Shown here: piece after piece, positions 18,628 through 27,510 of the stretch
Layout of the letters: each line of letters begins with the position of its first letter
Position numbering within the stretch: the first letter of the stretch is position 1
Source: Variovorax terrae
GTDB lineage: Bacteria > Pseudomonadota > Gammaproteobacteria > Burkholderiales > Burkholderiaceae_C
DNA: 64,000 nt
Direction of reading: 5' to 3'
NCBI RefSeq assembly: GCF_022809125.1
Contig: NZ_JALGBI010000003.1
Span: 124,001 to 188,000 of the forward strand
The notes under the pieces: model-generated
Database searches by the model: none
What the model saw: only the letters and a program-made list of their open reading frames with translations
What the model was told of the DNA's origin: nothing
Position numbers and translations under genes: made by a program

Positions 18628-20918
18628 AACCCGATGCCGCGCGCCTCGCGCACCTCGGGCTTGATGCGGTGCTCGGCTTCGAGCTGGGCCAGGAACTCGT
18701 CGGCATCGAACTCGACCGCCAGGATGTCGGTCTGGCGCTTGACGGCCGCGAAATCGCCGGGGCACAGCTGATCGAGCCGGGCCAGGCGCGCCAGCAGCTC
18801 GCCCGTCAGCCGCGCGCCCTCGCCGGCCAGCGCCTCGGTGACGAACATCTTCTCGCGCTGCGCGGCGGTCAGCGGCTTGAACCGGATCTTGAAGGTGAAG
18901 CGCCTGAGCGCGGCCTGGTCGATGCGGTCCAGCAGGTTGGTGGTACAGACGAAGATGCCGGCGAAGCGTTCCATGCCCTGCAGCATCTCGTTGACCTCGG
19001 TCACCTCGTAGGTGCGCTGCGCGCCGCGCCGGTCCTGCAGGAAGCTGTCGGCCTCGTCCAGCAGCAGCACGGCCTTCTCGCTCTCGGCCTCCTGGAACAT
19101 CGCGGCCATGTTCTGCTCGGTCTCGCCGACGAACTTGCTCATCAGGTCGCTGGCCTGCTTGATGATCAGCGGCCGGTCCAGCTCGCGCGCGATGTGCTCG
19201 GCCAGCGCGGTCTTGCCGGTGCCGGGCGCGCCGTAGAAGCACAGCGTGCCGTGGCCGCGCGCCTTCAGGGCCTGCACGATGCGCGGCACCTCGAAGCGCG
19301 ACTCGACGTTGAGCATGTCCAGGTCGTAGGTGGTCACGTTGCGCCGGCCCTGCAGCTCGCCGGCGCGGTTGCCCAGGGCCAGGTCGGCGTTCCTGAGCTG
19401 GCGCTCGATCAGGCCTTCGAGGTGGCCGCCGTCGGACTGCGCCAGCCCGGCAAACCGCACGGCGGTGCGGATCTGCGCGGGCGTCAGGCCCTTGCGCCCG
19501 GTGAGCTTGGCGACGAAGGCCTCGGACACGGCCACGCCTTCGAGCGTCTTGCGCACCAGGCCTTCGCGCGCGCCCGGCGGCGGGCTCTTGAGCTCGAGGT
19601 GGTAGGCGAAGCGGCGGCGAAAGGCCGGGTCGATCTGCTCGATGCGGTTGGTCACCCACAGCGTGGGCACGGCGTTGGATTCGAGAATCTGGTTGACCCA
19701 GGCCTTGCCGCTCACGCTGCCGTTGCCGGGCGCCACCACCTGCTCGGCGCGCGCCATGAGCTGCGCCGCCTCGCTGGAGATCGGCGGGAACACGTCCTCC
19801 ACCTCGTCGAACAACAGCGCCGCCTGCGCGCTGCCCTTGAGGAACACCTGCGCGATCTGCAGCGAGCGGTAGCGGTCGCGCCCGCTGAGCGAGTTGCCGT
19901 CGCGGTCGGCGTACTCGACCTCGAACAGCTCCAGCCCCGCGGCCTGCGCCACCACCTTGGCCAGCTCGGTCTTGCCGGTGCCGGGCGGGCCGTACAGCAG
20001 CACGTTGACGCCGGGCTCCTTGCGCGCCACGGCGTTGCGCAGCAGCGCGCACAGCACCTGCGCGTCGTCCTCGACGAAGCTGAAATCGCCCAGGGCCAGC
20101 GCGCTCTTGGCCGAGGGCCGGGTGAACACCGCCATCAGCTCGTTCTGGTCGCGGTACTCGCGCATCAGCACCGGCGGCAGCTTCTCGCTGACCTTCATGA
20201 GATCGGCCAGGTCGGTGATGTTGTGCTCGGAGATCAGGTTCTCGACCAGGCCGATGCGCTCCAGCCGCGAGCCCGCGCGCAGCGCCTCGCCGACCTCGGC
20301 GGCCTTGACGCCGGCCACCTCGGCGATGGCGGCGTAGGCCTCGGGCGCGTTGTTGACCTTGAACTCCACCAGGATCGAGCGCAGGTCGCGCTGGTAGCGC
20401 GCCAGCGTGCCGTACAGCAGCAGCGCGCGCTCGGCCTTGTTGAGCTGCAGCAGGCTGGACAGCGCGTCGATGTTCTTCTCCACCAGGGTGGACTGCTTCT
20501 TGAGCGCCTGCGTCAGCCAGTCGCCGGTGACGCCCAGCACCGACAGCAGGTCCTTGGGCTGGTCCTTGGCGTACTCGTCGAGGTAGAAGAACAGCGTGCC
20601 CTCCTCGTAGGGACCGCGCCAGACGGCGTGGCGCGCCAGGAACTCGCGCGTGTCCAGGCTTTCGTGGCCGCGCCAGAACTCGTTGCCGCTGCAGCGGCGC
20701 AGCAGGAACTCGCGGATGCGGCCCAGCACCGGCACCGGCCACACCAGGTGCCGCCCGGCCAGCGACAGGAGGCCGTTGAGGTCGCGCCGCACATTGAACT
20801 TGCCGCCCTGCTTGGCCGCGAGCGTCAGCACAAAATGCGAGCACATCAGGTCCAGCACCGGCGCGTCTTTCAGCCCGGGAGAGGGGAGCACCTGCAGGTC
20901 CTGTAAACGCTTGGCCAT
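18618..20918 (-). CDS. tandem AAA-domain ATPase
   Basis: A 766-residue cytoplasmic protein with two AAA ATPase modules. Residues 1-290 form a helical N-terminal region without a recognised domain. The first module has Walker A LLYGPPGTGKTELAK (about 305) and Walker B LLFDEVEDVFPP (about 368). The second has FYGAPGTGKTALAE (about 562) and VLLLDEADSFL (about 616), with an arginine-finger-like region TNLLDRIDQAALRRFTFKI. The layout resembles bacterial CDC48/FtsH-like or RavA-unrelated tandem AAA proteins of unknown role. A GGAGG lies before ATG 20918. Its last codons (FLQ and the stop) lie in a family 1 repeat. A remodelling or unfolding role is inferred; the partner is unknown. Confidence 0.85.
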   Translation of the reverse strand: MAKRLQDLQVLPSPGLKDAPVLDLMCSHFVLTLAAKQGGKFNVRRDLNGLLSLAGRHLVWPVPVLGRIREFLLRRCSGNEFWRGHESLDTREFLARHAVWRGPYEEGTLFFYLDEYAKDQPKDLLSVLGVTGDWLTQALKKQSTLVEKNIDALSSLLQLNKAERALLLYGTLARYQRDLRSILVEFKVNNAPEAYAAIAEVAGVKAAEVGEALRAGSRLERIGLVENLISEHNITDLADLMKVSEKLPPVLMREYRDQNELMAVFTRPSAKSALALGDFSFVEDDAQVLCALLRNAVARKEPGVNVLLYGPPGTGKTELAKVVAQAAGLELFEVEYADRDGNSLSGRDRYRSLQIAQVFLKGSAQAALLFDEVEDVFPPISSEAAQLMARAEQVVAPGNGSVSGKAWVNQILESNAVPTLWVTNRIEQIDPAFRRRFAYHLELKSPPPGAREGLVRKTLEGVAVSEAFVAKLTGRKGLTPAQIRTAVRFAGLAQSDGGHLEGLIERQLRNADLALGNRAGELQGRRNVTTYDLDMLNVESRFEVPRIVQALKARGHGTLCFYGAPGTGKTALAEHIARELDRPLIIKQASDLMSKFVGETEQNMAAMFQEAESEKAVLLLDEADSFLQDRRGAQRTYEVTEVNEMLQGMERFAGIFVCTTNLLDRIDQAALRRFTFKIRFKPLTAAQREKMFVTEALAGEGARLTGELLARLARLDQLCPGDFAAVKRQTDILAVEFDADEFLAQLEAEHRIKPEVREARGIGFLQ

Positions 20919-21051
20919 TGAAGAGCCTCCGGCAACGACGTGCTTTGATTCCACGATAACGCAGACTTACCGCTTATGGAAGACGCTGATGGTGTGAAAA
21001 CCACCACATTTACGCCACCTTTGCGGGGCTTTACGGCCCACAATGCCAGCC

Positions 21052-22254
21052 ATGATCCAGCTCGCCGACATCAACCAGGCCGCCGCCCGCCTGCAGGGAC
21101 AGGTGCTCAACACGCCCTGCGTGGAATCCCGCACGCTATCGCAGATCGTGGGCGCGCAGGTGTTCCTGAAATTCGAGAACCTGCAGTTCACCGCCTCGTT
21201 CAAGGAGCGCGGCGCCTGCAACAAGCTGGCCCAGCTCAGCGATGCCGAGAAGCAGCGCGGCGTGGTGGCCATGAGCGCGGGCAACCACGCGCAGGGCGTG
21301 GCCTACCACGCGCAGCGCCTGGGCCTGCGCGCCGTGATCGTGATGCCGCGCTTCACCCCCGGCGTGAAGATCGAGCGCACGCGCGGCTTCGGCGCCGAGG
21401 TGGTGCTGCACGGCGACACGCTGGACGAGGCGCGCAGCCACGCCCTGCAGCTCGCCCAGGCGCAGCAGCTCACCTTCGTGCACCCCTATGACGACGAGGC
21501 CATCGTCGCGGGCCAGGGCACGGTGGGGCTGGAGATGCTGCAGGCCGTGCCGGACCTCGACACGCTGGTGATCGCGGTGGGCGGCGGCGGCCTGATCGCG
21601 GGCATCGCCACCGCGGCCAAGTCGCTGAACCCGCGCATCGAGGTCATCGGCGTGCAGACCGCGCGCTTTCCGGCCATGGTCAACGCCATCAAGGGCACGC
21701 ACCATCCGCAAGGCGGCAGCACCATCGCCGAGGGCATCGCGGTGGGCACGCCGGGCCAGGTCACGCAGGCCATCATCGCGCAGCGCGTGGACGACCTGGT
21801 GCTGGTGGACGAGGGCGACATCGAGCAGGCCATCGTGATGCTGCTGGAAATCGAGAAGACGCTGGTGGAAGGCGCCGGCGCCGCCGGCCTGGCCGCGCTG
21901 CTCAAGGACCCGGCGCGCTTTCACGGCCGCAAGATCGGCCTGGTGCTGTGCGGCGGCAACATCGACCCGCTGCTGCTGGCCGCCATCATCGAGCGCGGCA
22001 TGGTGCGCGCCGGGCGGCTGGCGCGCATCCGCGTGAGCACGCGCGACGTGCCGGGGTCGCTCGCGCGCATCACGGCCACCGTGGCCGATGCCGGCGCCAA
22101 CATCGACGAGGTGCATCACCAGCGCGCCTTCACCACGCTGGCGGCGCAGAATGTGGAGATCGAGCTGGTGCTGCAGACGCGCGGCCGCGCCCACATCGCG
22201 CTGGTGCTCGAGGCCCTGCATGCGGCAGGTTTTCCGGCAGAGGAACAGAAATGA
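21052..22254 (+). CDS. ilvA: threonine ammonia-lyase (catabolic-type, ACT domain)
   Basis: A PLP-dependent threonine dehydratase of about 400 residues that converts threonine to 2-oxobutyrate and ammonia. The PLP lysine is in TASFKERGACNKL (about residue 51). The SAGNHAQGVA loop and the glycine-rich phosphate cup GGGGLIAGIA (about 178) are intact. A single C-terminal ACT domain (about 325-400, VSTRDVPGSLARITATVADAGANIDEVHHQR) is shorter than the double ACT of E. coli IlvA, so this is the short, TdcB/IlvA1-like type. An alternative ATG lies at 21043. The stop overlaps the ATG of the following thioesterase gene by ATGA, indicating translational coupling. Confidence 0.9.
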   Translation: MIQLADINQAAARLQGQVLNTPCVESRTLSQIVGAQVFLKFENLQFTASFKERGACNKLAQLSDAEKQRGVVAMSAGNHAQGVAYHAQRLGLRAVIVMPRFTPGVKIERTRGFGAEVVLHGDTLDEARSHALQLAQAQQLTFVHPYDDEAIVAGQGTVGLEMLQAVPDLDTLVIAVGGGGLIAGIATAAKSLNPRIEVIGVQTARFPAMVNAIKGTHHPQGGSTIAEGIAVGTPGQVTQAIIAQRVDDLVLVDEGDIEQAIVMLLEIEKTLVEGAGAAGLAALLKDPARFHGRKIGLVLCGGNIDPLLLAAIIERGMVRAGRLARIRVSTRDVPGSLARITATVADAGANIDEVHHQRAFTTLAAQNVEIELVLQTRGRAHIALVLEALHAAGFPAEEQK

Positions 22255-22655
22255 ACACCGACAAGCTTCAAGCGGCACTGTCCGAATACTTTGCGCCCTG
22301 GGTCCAGGCGCTCGCGCTGCGGGTCGAGCCGCTGGGCGCCGACGGCGTGACGCTACGGCTGCCGCAGAGCGACCAGCTGTCGCGCGTGGGCGGCATGCTG
22401 TGCGGCCAGGCCATGATGGCGGCTGCCGACACGGCCATGGTGCTGGCGTTGATCCGCCACTTCGGCGAGTTCCGCCCCTGCACCACGGTGCAGCTCAGCA
22501 GCAGCTTCCTCAAGCCGCTGTCGAACCAGGACGCGCTGGTCGAGGCCCGCGTCCTGCGCGCCGGCAAGACGCTGGCCTTCGGCGAGATCGACATCCGCGG
22601 CGCGGCCGACGGCAAGAGCGTGAGCCGCGCCAGCACCACCTACGCGCTGCTGTAG
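22251..22655 (+). CDS. PaaI-type hotdog-fold thioesterase
   Basis: A 134-residue hotdog-fold protein of the PaaI/YdiI acyl-CoA thioesterase family. The central GGMLCGQAMMAAADTAMVLAL matches the conserved GG-hydration helix region with the catalytic acidic residue (AADTAM), followed by TTVQLSSSFLKPL. It overlaps the end of the threonine dehydratase gene by four bases. Its acyl-CoA substrate is unknown; coupling to threonine breakdown (propionyl-CoA side) is only a contextual guess. Confidence 0.87.
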   Translation: MNTDKLQAALSEYFAPWVQALALRVEPLGADGVTLRLPQSDQLSRVGGMLCGQAMMAAADTAMVLALIRHFGEFRPCTTVQLSSSFLKPLSNQDALVEARVLRAGKTLAFGEIDIRGAADGKSVSRASTTYALL

Positions 22656-22745
22656 CCCGCCGCCCGGCCCTGGCCTCGCGGCAGCCGGGGCGTGCGGGTA
22701 AAATTGGGGAAGACCCCAGTTACGCAAGATTCCCAAGGAAACGCC

Positions 22746-22886
22746 ATGTCCGCTCCCGACACCTCCCACAAGCCGGCCGAACAAGACCCGATCGAGTCCA
22801 TCATGCCGTCCATCCCGCTGGTGCTGCCCATCGTCGGCGGCGTGCTGATGTTCCTGCTGGCCTTCATCGCCGTCAGCATGGCCTGA
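22746..22886 (+). CDS. 46-residue single-pass membrane protein
   Basis: A small protein with a polar N-terminus MSAPDTSHKPAEQDPIESIM and one hydrophobic segment SIPLVLPIVGGVLMFLLAFI ending in AVSMA. A clear AAGGAAACGCC ribosome-binding site precedes the ATG at 22746. The frame is open from 22692, but the upstream codons are non-typical. A hairpin terminator follows 12 bases after the stop, which supports expression as a short transcript. Function unknown. Confidence 0.7.
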   Translation: MSAPDTSHKPAEQDPIESIMPSIPLVLPIVGGVLMFLLAFIAVSMA

Positions 22887-22897
22887 GCGGCCTGAAG

Positions 22898-22920
22898 TCC
22901 CCGTCGCGCGGGGATTTCTT
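22898..22920 (+). terminator. intrinsic terminator
   Basis: TCCCCG (22898-22903) pairs with CGGGGA (22909-22914) around TCGCG, followed by TTTCTT. It lies just after the 46-residue membrane protein gene. Confidence 0.6.
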
Positions 22921-22922
22921 GC

Positions 22923-22940
22923 TCATCAATTCATAGCATT
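22923..22940. repeat. family 1 head fragment, copy J
   Basis: CATCAATTCATAGCATTT resembles the head end of copy A (AATTCATAGCATTT). Only the head appears to be present, directly after the terminator. Confidence 0.45.
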
Positions 22941-23113
22941 TCGGCCGCGCCGCCCTGGCGCGCCAGCCGTTCGCGTTGCCCGCGGCGGCCCCGCCCTCCG
23001 GCGCCCTGCCGCCGGACAGCCTTCCCGGCCCCTCCATCCCCGTTCCCGACGGCCTCCCGCCGATCCCGCGCCATGGGCGCGCCGGCGCCCGAGACGGCTT
23101 TGCGCCCGCCCCT

Positions 23114-23203
23114 TGTGCCCGGTTCGGGCACACCATATTTTCATGCATAAACCTATGCATGTTTTGCATGGAATTGACAGGTAACTGGCAACAGGGCTTC
23201 ATA
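23114..23203 (+). promoter_or_regulatory. pckG promoter region with two dyads
   Basis: TGTGCCCG-GTT-CGGGCACA (23114-23132) is a perfect eight-base dyad. ATGCAT-N6-ATGCAT (23143-23160) is a second palindrome, followed by another TGCAT at 23165. A sigma-70-like TTGACA (23174-23179) with TTCATA (23198-23203) at 18-base spacing lies downstream. The rest of 22941-23379 shows no gene; the implied leader is about 170 bases. Confidence 0.5.
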
Positions 23204-23379
23204 AAATTGACATCCCAGCCGACCCGCGGGCCGTGAAACCTGCTTCACATCCCCTTGCTGCCCCAGCGGCAGCCCCGAGAGCCGACTGAGCAGCCCAGCC
23301 GTTTTTTTCAAGGCCGCTCTCAGCGATTTGCGCCCGAGCTTCTTTCGAAAAGACGATTTTCAACTTAGGAGCTTTACCG

Positions 23380-25230
23380 ATGAACTCTCCCGTGATGCAG
23401 GGCCTGAATCTCAACGCCCCCGCCTACGTGAAGAACGCGAAACTGATCGCCTGGGTGGCCGACATGGCCGCGCTGTGCAAGCCCGAGGCCATCGAGTGGT
23501 GCGACGGCAGCGAAGAGGAATACAACCGCCTGTGCCAGCAGCTGGTCGACGCCGGCACCTTCAAGAAGCTCAACGAAGCCAAGCGCCCCAACAGCTACCT
23601 CGCCTGCTCCGACCCGAGCGACGTGGCGCGCGTGGAAGACCGCACCTACATCTGCTCCGCGAAGAAGGAAGACGCCGGCCCGACCAACAACTGGATGGCC
23701 CCGGCCGAGATGCGCGCCACGCTGCAGCCGCTGTTCGATGGCTGCATGGCCGGCCGCACGATGTACGTGGTGCCGTTCTCCATGGGGCCGCTGGGCTCGC
23801 CGATCGCGCACATCGGCATCGAGCTGTCCGACAGCCCCTACGTGGCCGTCAACATGCGCATCATGACGCGCATGGGCAAGGCGGTGTACGACGTGCTGGG
23901 CGTGGACGGCGAGTTCGTGCCCTGCGTGCACACCGTGGGCGCGCCGCTGGCGGCCGGCCAGGCCGACGTGAAGTGGCCCTGCAACAAGACCAAGTACATC
24001 GTGCACTACCCCGAGACGCGCGAGATCTGGAGCTACGGCTCGGGCTACGGCGGCAACGCGCTGCTGGGCAAGAAGTGCTTCGCGCTGCGCATCGCCTCGA
24101 ACATGGGCCGCGACGAAGGCTGGCTGGCCGAGCACATGCTGATCCTCGGTGTGACCAACCCCAAGGGCCAGAAGTACCACGTGGCCGCCGCCTTCCCCAG
24201 TGCCTGCGGCAAGACCAACTTCGCGATGCTGATCCCGCCCGCGGGCTTCGACGGCTGGAAGGTCACCACCATCGGCGACGACATCGCCTGGATCAAGCCC
24301 CAGGCCGACGGCACGCTGCGCGCCATCAACCCCGAAGCCGGCTACTTCGGCGTGGCCCCCGGCACCAACCAGCTGACCAACCCGAACTGCATGGCCAGCC
24401 TGGACAAGAACGTGATCTTCACCAACGTGGCGCTGACCGATGACGGCGACGTCTGGTGGGAAGGCATGGGCGAGGCCCCGGCGCACGCGATCGACTGGCA
24501 GGGCAAGGACTGGACGCCGCAGATCGCCAAGGAAACCGGCGCCAAGGCCGCCCACCCGAACGCGCGCTTCACCGTGGCCGCCCTCAACAACCCGGCGCTC
24601 GACGAAGCCTGGGACGACCCCAAGGGCGTGGCGATCGACGCCTTCATCTTCGGCGGCCGCCGCTCGACCACCGTGCCGCTGGTCACCGAGGCGCGCAACT
24701 GGGTCGAAGGCGTCTACATGGCCGCCACCATGGGCAGCGAGACCACCGCCGCGGCCGCCGGCCAGCAGGGCGTGGTGCGGCGCGATCCGTTCGCCATGCT
24801 GCCCTTCACCGGCTACAACATGAGCGACTACTTCCAGCACTGGCTGAGCCTGGGCAACCAGCTCGCCCAGGCCGGCGCGAAGCTGCCCAGGATCTACACC
24901 ACCAACTGGTTCCGCAAGGGCGAGGACGGCAAGTTCGTCTGGCCCGGCTACGGCGAGAACATGCGCGTGCTCAAGTGGATGATCGACCGCATCGAAGGCA
25001 CGGCCCAGGGCCATGAGCATGTCTTCGGCGTGAGCCCCGCCTACGAAGAACTCAACTGGACCGGCCTGAACTTCACGGCCGAGCAGTTCAAGACCGTGAC
25101 CAGCATCGACAAGGCGGCCTGGACCGCCGAGCTGAAGCTGCACGAAGAGCTGTTCCAGCAACTCGCTTACCACCTGCCGAAAGAACTCGAAGAGACAAAG
25201 GCCCGGATCGAACAACGTCTGGCCGCCTGA
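23380..25230 (+). CDS. pckG: phosphoenolpyruvate carboxykinase (GTP)
   Basis: A 616-residue GTP-dependent PEP carboxykinase, which converts oxaloacetate and GTP to PEP, GDP and CO2 in gluconeogenesis. The phosphate-binding kinase-1a loop [13 protein letters not shown] (about 271-283) contains the hyper-reactive cysteine of the GTP class. The [12 protein letters not shown] segment, GSETTAAA and [11 protein letters not shown] are also conserved. The length is typical. The start ATG follows AGGAGC at a normal distance. The gene stands alone between a palindrome-rich promoter and a strong terminator. The two dyads upstream suggest carbon-source control. Confidence 0.97.
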   Translation: MNSPVMQGLNLNAPAYVKNAKLIAWVADMAALCKPEAIEWCDGSEEEYNRLCQQLVDAGTFKKLNEAKRPNSYLACSDPSDVARVEDRTYICSAKKEDAGPTNNWMAPAEMRATLQPLFDGCMAGRTMYVVPFSMGPLGSPIAHIGIELSDSPYVAVNMRIMTRMGKAVYDVLGVDGEFVPCVHTVGAPLAAGQADVKWPCNKTKYIVHYPETREIWSYGSGYGGNALLGKKCFALRIASNMGRDEGWLAEHMLILGVTNPKGQKYHVAAAFPSACGKTNFAMLIPPAGFDGWKVTTIGDDIAWIKPQADGTLRAINPEAGYFGVAPGTNQLTNPNCMASLDKNVIFTNVALTDDGDVWWEGMGEAPAHAIDWQGKDWTPQIAKETGAKAAHPNARFTVAALNNPALDEAWDDPKGVAIDAFIFGGRRSTTVPLVTEARNWVEGVYMAATMGSETTAAAAGQQGVVRRDPFAMLPFTGYNMSDYFQHWLSLGNQLAQAGAKLPRIYTTNWFRKGEDGKFVWPGYGENMRVLKWMIDRIEGTAQGHEHVFGVSPAYEELNWTGLNFTAEQFKTVTSIDKAAWTAELKLHEELFQQLAYHLPKELEETKARIEQRLAA

Positions 25231-25273
25231 CCCCAAAAGGTGCTGCGGGCCCGACCGGCCCGCACCCACCCAG

Positions 25274-25305
25274 CCGCCCCGGCCACAAACCGGGGCGGTT
25301 TTTTT
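25274..25305 (+). terminator. strong intrinsic terminator after pckG
   Basis: CCGCCCCGG (25274-25282) pairs perfectly with CCGGGGCGG (25290-25298) around a seven-base loop, followed by seven T residues. Confidence 0.9.
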
Positions 25306-25427
25306 ATGGGGCGCCTGTTCTCCCCCATTTGCAGGATGCGCCCGGCCGCGGCCTCGGCGCCTAATCGCGGGATCGCCGCCCGGCGCACGCCCGGCTTCCC
25401 TGGTCCCTGCCCTTCCGGAGAACATGC

Positions 25428-26030
25428 ATGAACTGCGACGACCTCATCGACACCATCCTGGCCCTGGGCCGCATCTCGGTCCTGGTGCTGGGCATGCTGG
25501 CCGGCACCTTCGTCATCTACCTGGGCTGGAAGCTCTACCGCGATGCGGTCATCTCGAAAACCAGCGGCGAGTTCTCCTACAAATCGGTCCGGGTCGCGCT
25601 GACGGCCACCGGGCCCGGCGTCTTCCTGGCCCTGTTCGGCGCCTACCTGCTGCACACCATCGTGAACCAGCAGGTGGACCTGTCGCAAAGCAGCGGCGGC
25701 GCCACGCTGGCGCCCGGCAAAGCCCCGACCCACCAGCAGCCGCTGGCCGGCCATGCGGCCGGCGCGGCCCTGATCCGGGTGCAGGCGACTGCACCCGCGC
25801 CCGCGGCCGCCGCGCCGAAGCCGGCGCCCGACTGCACCATCCAGGTCAAGACGCGGCGCCTGTATGCCGGCCAGCCGCCCCTGAGCCAGGGCGACATCCG
25901 GGCCGCCCTGACCCTGGCCCTGGCCTCGCTGGAGCAGCAGAAGCGGCAGCTCACCGATGACGGGCAGGTGGCGTCGATGCGCAGCACCATCGCGATCATG
26001 GAACAGCTGAGGGCCGGAGTGCTCGAGTGA
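25428..26030 (+). CDS. hypothetical protein with two membrane segments
   Basis: A 200-residue protein with two hydrophobic segments near the N-terminus (ISVLVLGMLAGTFVIYLGW, about 15-34, and GPGVFLALFGAYLLHTIV, about 63-80). A low-complexity Ala/Pro linker (PAPAAAAPKPAPDC, about 124-137) follows. The C-terminal soluble part is helical, ALTLALASLEQQKRQLTDDG. No known family is recognised. Its last codon overlaps the GTG start of the metalloprotein gene (GTGA), so the two are translationally coupled and probably act together at the inner membrane. Confidence 0.65.
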   Translation: MNCDDLIDTILALGRISVLVLGMLAGTFVIYLGWKLYRDAVISKTSGEFSYKSVRVALTATGPGVFLALFGAYLLHTIVNQQVDLSQSSGGATLAPGKAPTHQQPLAGHAAGAALIRVQATAPAPAAAAPKPAPDCTIQVKTRRLYAGQPPLSQGDIRAALTLALASLEQQKRQLTDDGQVASMRSTIAIMEQLRAGVLE

Positions 26031-27124
26031 GCCTCACGCCGGCCCGGCTTCGGCGGGCCGCCGCGGGGCTTGGCCTGCTGCTGTGGGCGGCCCTGGCCGC
26101 GGGCCAACCCTGGCAGACCTATGTGAAGACCGTGGCCCCGGCGCTGCAGGACCAGGCCTCGGCCTTCGCGGCCGTGAAGCGCACGCTGACGGAACTGCCG
26201 GCGGCCGACGCGGAGCGCTTCCAGCAGCGCTTTCTCGCCTTCGCGCTGCGCGACTCGGACGACACGCTGCACTGCAACCTGCCGTTCGACCTGGGCGGCG
26301 CCGAGTCCGTGCCGGGCCGCACCGGGGCCCTGCTGTTCCTGTGCCGGCAAAGCCTGATCGCCGCCGGGCAAGCCATCACCACCGCCTTTCTCATCGCCAT
26401 GGCGGCGGAGCAGGACCAAGACCGGCTGGCCCGCGCCCTGACGGACGCCCTGCTCAGCGGCGCCCAGATGACGGTGTCGCTGTTCGAGGGCTGGAAGGAC
26501 GGCAACGCGTCCGGCTTCACCTGCACGCCGGCCTACCGGGCGTACGTGCACCTCAACGGCCTGGCCGCGAAGGACTGCTGGGGCCTGCAACCGCGCACGG
26601 TGAAGGACTTCATGTGGCCGCGCATCCGCTCGCTGGCGCGCCAGATGAACATCGCCCCCGAGCAGCTGGCCGACAACACGCTGTACTTCGCGCTGGCCGA
26701 GGAGACGGGCAAGGAGGTGGCCAGCCTGCTGTTCGACTTCGTGGTGCTGCACGAGGCGGCCCACATCATGCATGGCGACGTCTGGAACGCGGCCCTGCCG
26801 GCCCAGGCGGCGCAGCAGGAACTCGCCGCCGACATGGCGGCGTTTCGCGTGCTGGCCCACCGGGATGCGGCCGAGAGCGCCCTGTCGGCCAGCCTGCTGA
26901 GCGTCTTCTCGATGCTGCACCTGAGCGCCGTCTCCAGCGTCTGGGCCGCGAACGCCAGCTTCAGCCCCGAGATGCAACAGCGCATCGAGACGCGCCAGCA
27001 GGCGCTGGCCTGCACGCTGCGCTCGGCGCTGCGGCAGCCCGCCCTGCCCGACTGGGAGCAGGCCCTGCTGCGCCAGCTCGCGGCGGGGCTGGACCGTGCG
27101 CAGGGTGCGGTGGCCTGCCCCTGA
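26027..27124 (+). CDS. exported HEAAH-motif metalloprotein (putative peptidase)
   Basis: A 365-residue protein with a signal peptide (AAAGLGLLLWAALAAGQ) and a gluzincin-like zinc motif VVLHEAAHIMHGD (about 240-252). This is followed 21 residues later by QQELAADMAAFRVLAH, where Glu and Asp could supply the third metal ligand. Four cysteines lie in the central part (HCNLP, FLCRQ, FTCTP, KDCWG), suggesting periplasmic disulfides. The family is not recognised; the motif spacing resembles M48- or minimal gluzincin-type peptidases. The start is GTG at 26027, overlapping the preceding stop. A peptidase role is inferred from motif only. Confidence 0.65.
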   Translation: MSLTPARLRRAAAGLGLLLWAALAAGQPWQTYVKTVAPALQDQASAFAAVKRTLTELPAADAERFQQRFLAFALRDSDDTLHCNLPFDLGGAESVPGRTGALLFLCRQSLIAAGQAITTAFLIAMAAEQDQDRLARALTDALLSGAQMTVSLFEGWKDGNASGFTCTPAYRAYVHLNGLAAKDCWGLQPRTVKDFMWPRIRSLARQMNIAPEQLADNTLYFALAEETGKEVASLLFDFVVLHEAAHIMHGDVWNAALPAQAAQQELAADMAAFRVLAHRDAAESALSASLLSVFSMLHLSAVSSVWAANASFSPEMQQRIETRQQALACTLRSALRQPALPDWEQALLRQLAAGLDRAQGAVACP

Positions 27125-27158
27125 CACGGGTAGAGGCCGCTGCGCTTCGCCCTAACCG

Positions 27159-27225
27159 GTTTTTCAAACAAAAAAGCCGCGGAGGTCCACGGCTTTCGGT
27201 CATTGCTTGCTACTGAATCGATAGC
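27159..27225. repeat. family 1 repeat, copy H, with terminator-like hairpin
   Basis: A tail GTTTTTCAAACAAAAAAG leads into AAGCCGCGG-AGGT-CCACGGCTT (27174-27195, one mismatch), then a head GCTACTGAATCGATAGC (27209-27225). It lies between convergent genes, and the hairpin with flanking A and T tracts could terminate in either direction. Confidence 0.6.
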
Positions 27226-27228
27226 GGA

Positions 27229-27471
27229 TCAGTAGTAGCCCCGCACATCGCGCTCGGCTTCGCGGGTCATGCCGCGGCTGATGTCGGCCATCACGCGGGC
27301 GTCCGCATGCGCCAGCGCCAGCATCTGTTCATCGGCGACGGCCTGCTTGCGGCGGGCGATCCAGGCCTGGTAGCGGCGAACCACGCCCTGCTTCAGGGCT
27401 TCGAGCAAATGCTCGGCACGGGCCACGCCGGGGTGTTGCGCGGGGTAGGTGACATGGACAAAGGAACTCAT
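27229..27471 (-). CDS. small hypothetical protein, paralogue of the next gene
   Basis: An 80-residue soluble protein beginning MSSFVHVTYPAQHPGVARAE. It ends with AHADARVMADISRGMTREAE and then RDVRGYY. The start motif SFVHxxYPxQHPGVAR and the DxRVMADxxxxxxxEAE segment also occur in the neighbouring 27511-28056 product, so this gene is a shortened paralogue lacking the membrane segments. AAGGAGAAAGACC provides a good ribosome-binding site. Function unknown; likely co-transcribed with its neighbour. Confidence 0.7.
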   Translation of the reverse strand: MSSFVHVTYPAQHPGVARAEHLLEALKQGVVRRYQAWIARRKQAVADEQMLALAHADARVMADISRGMTREAERDVRGYY

Positions 27472-27510
27472 GGTCTTTCTCCTTCTGGTTGAACGGGGAC
27501 GACTCGAGAC

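Noticed and set aside
18621..20906. 761-residue plus-strand open frame antisense to the tandem AAA ATPase
   Set aside because: No domain is recognisable and the composition is that of a shadow frame; the AAA gene has both Walker motifs twice.
23374..25425. 683-residue minus-strand open frame antisense to pckG
   Set aside because: Composition is rich in His, Arg, Gly and Val with no domain; pckG on the other strand is unambiguous.
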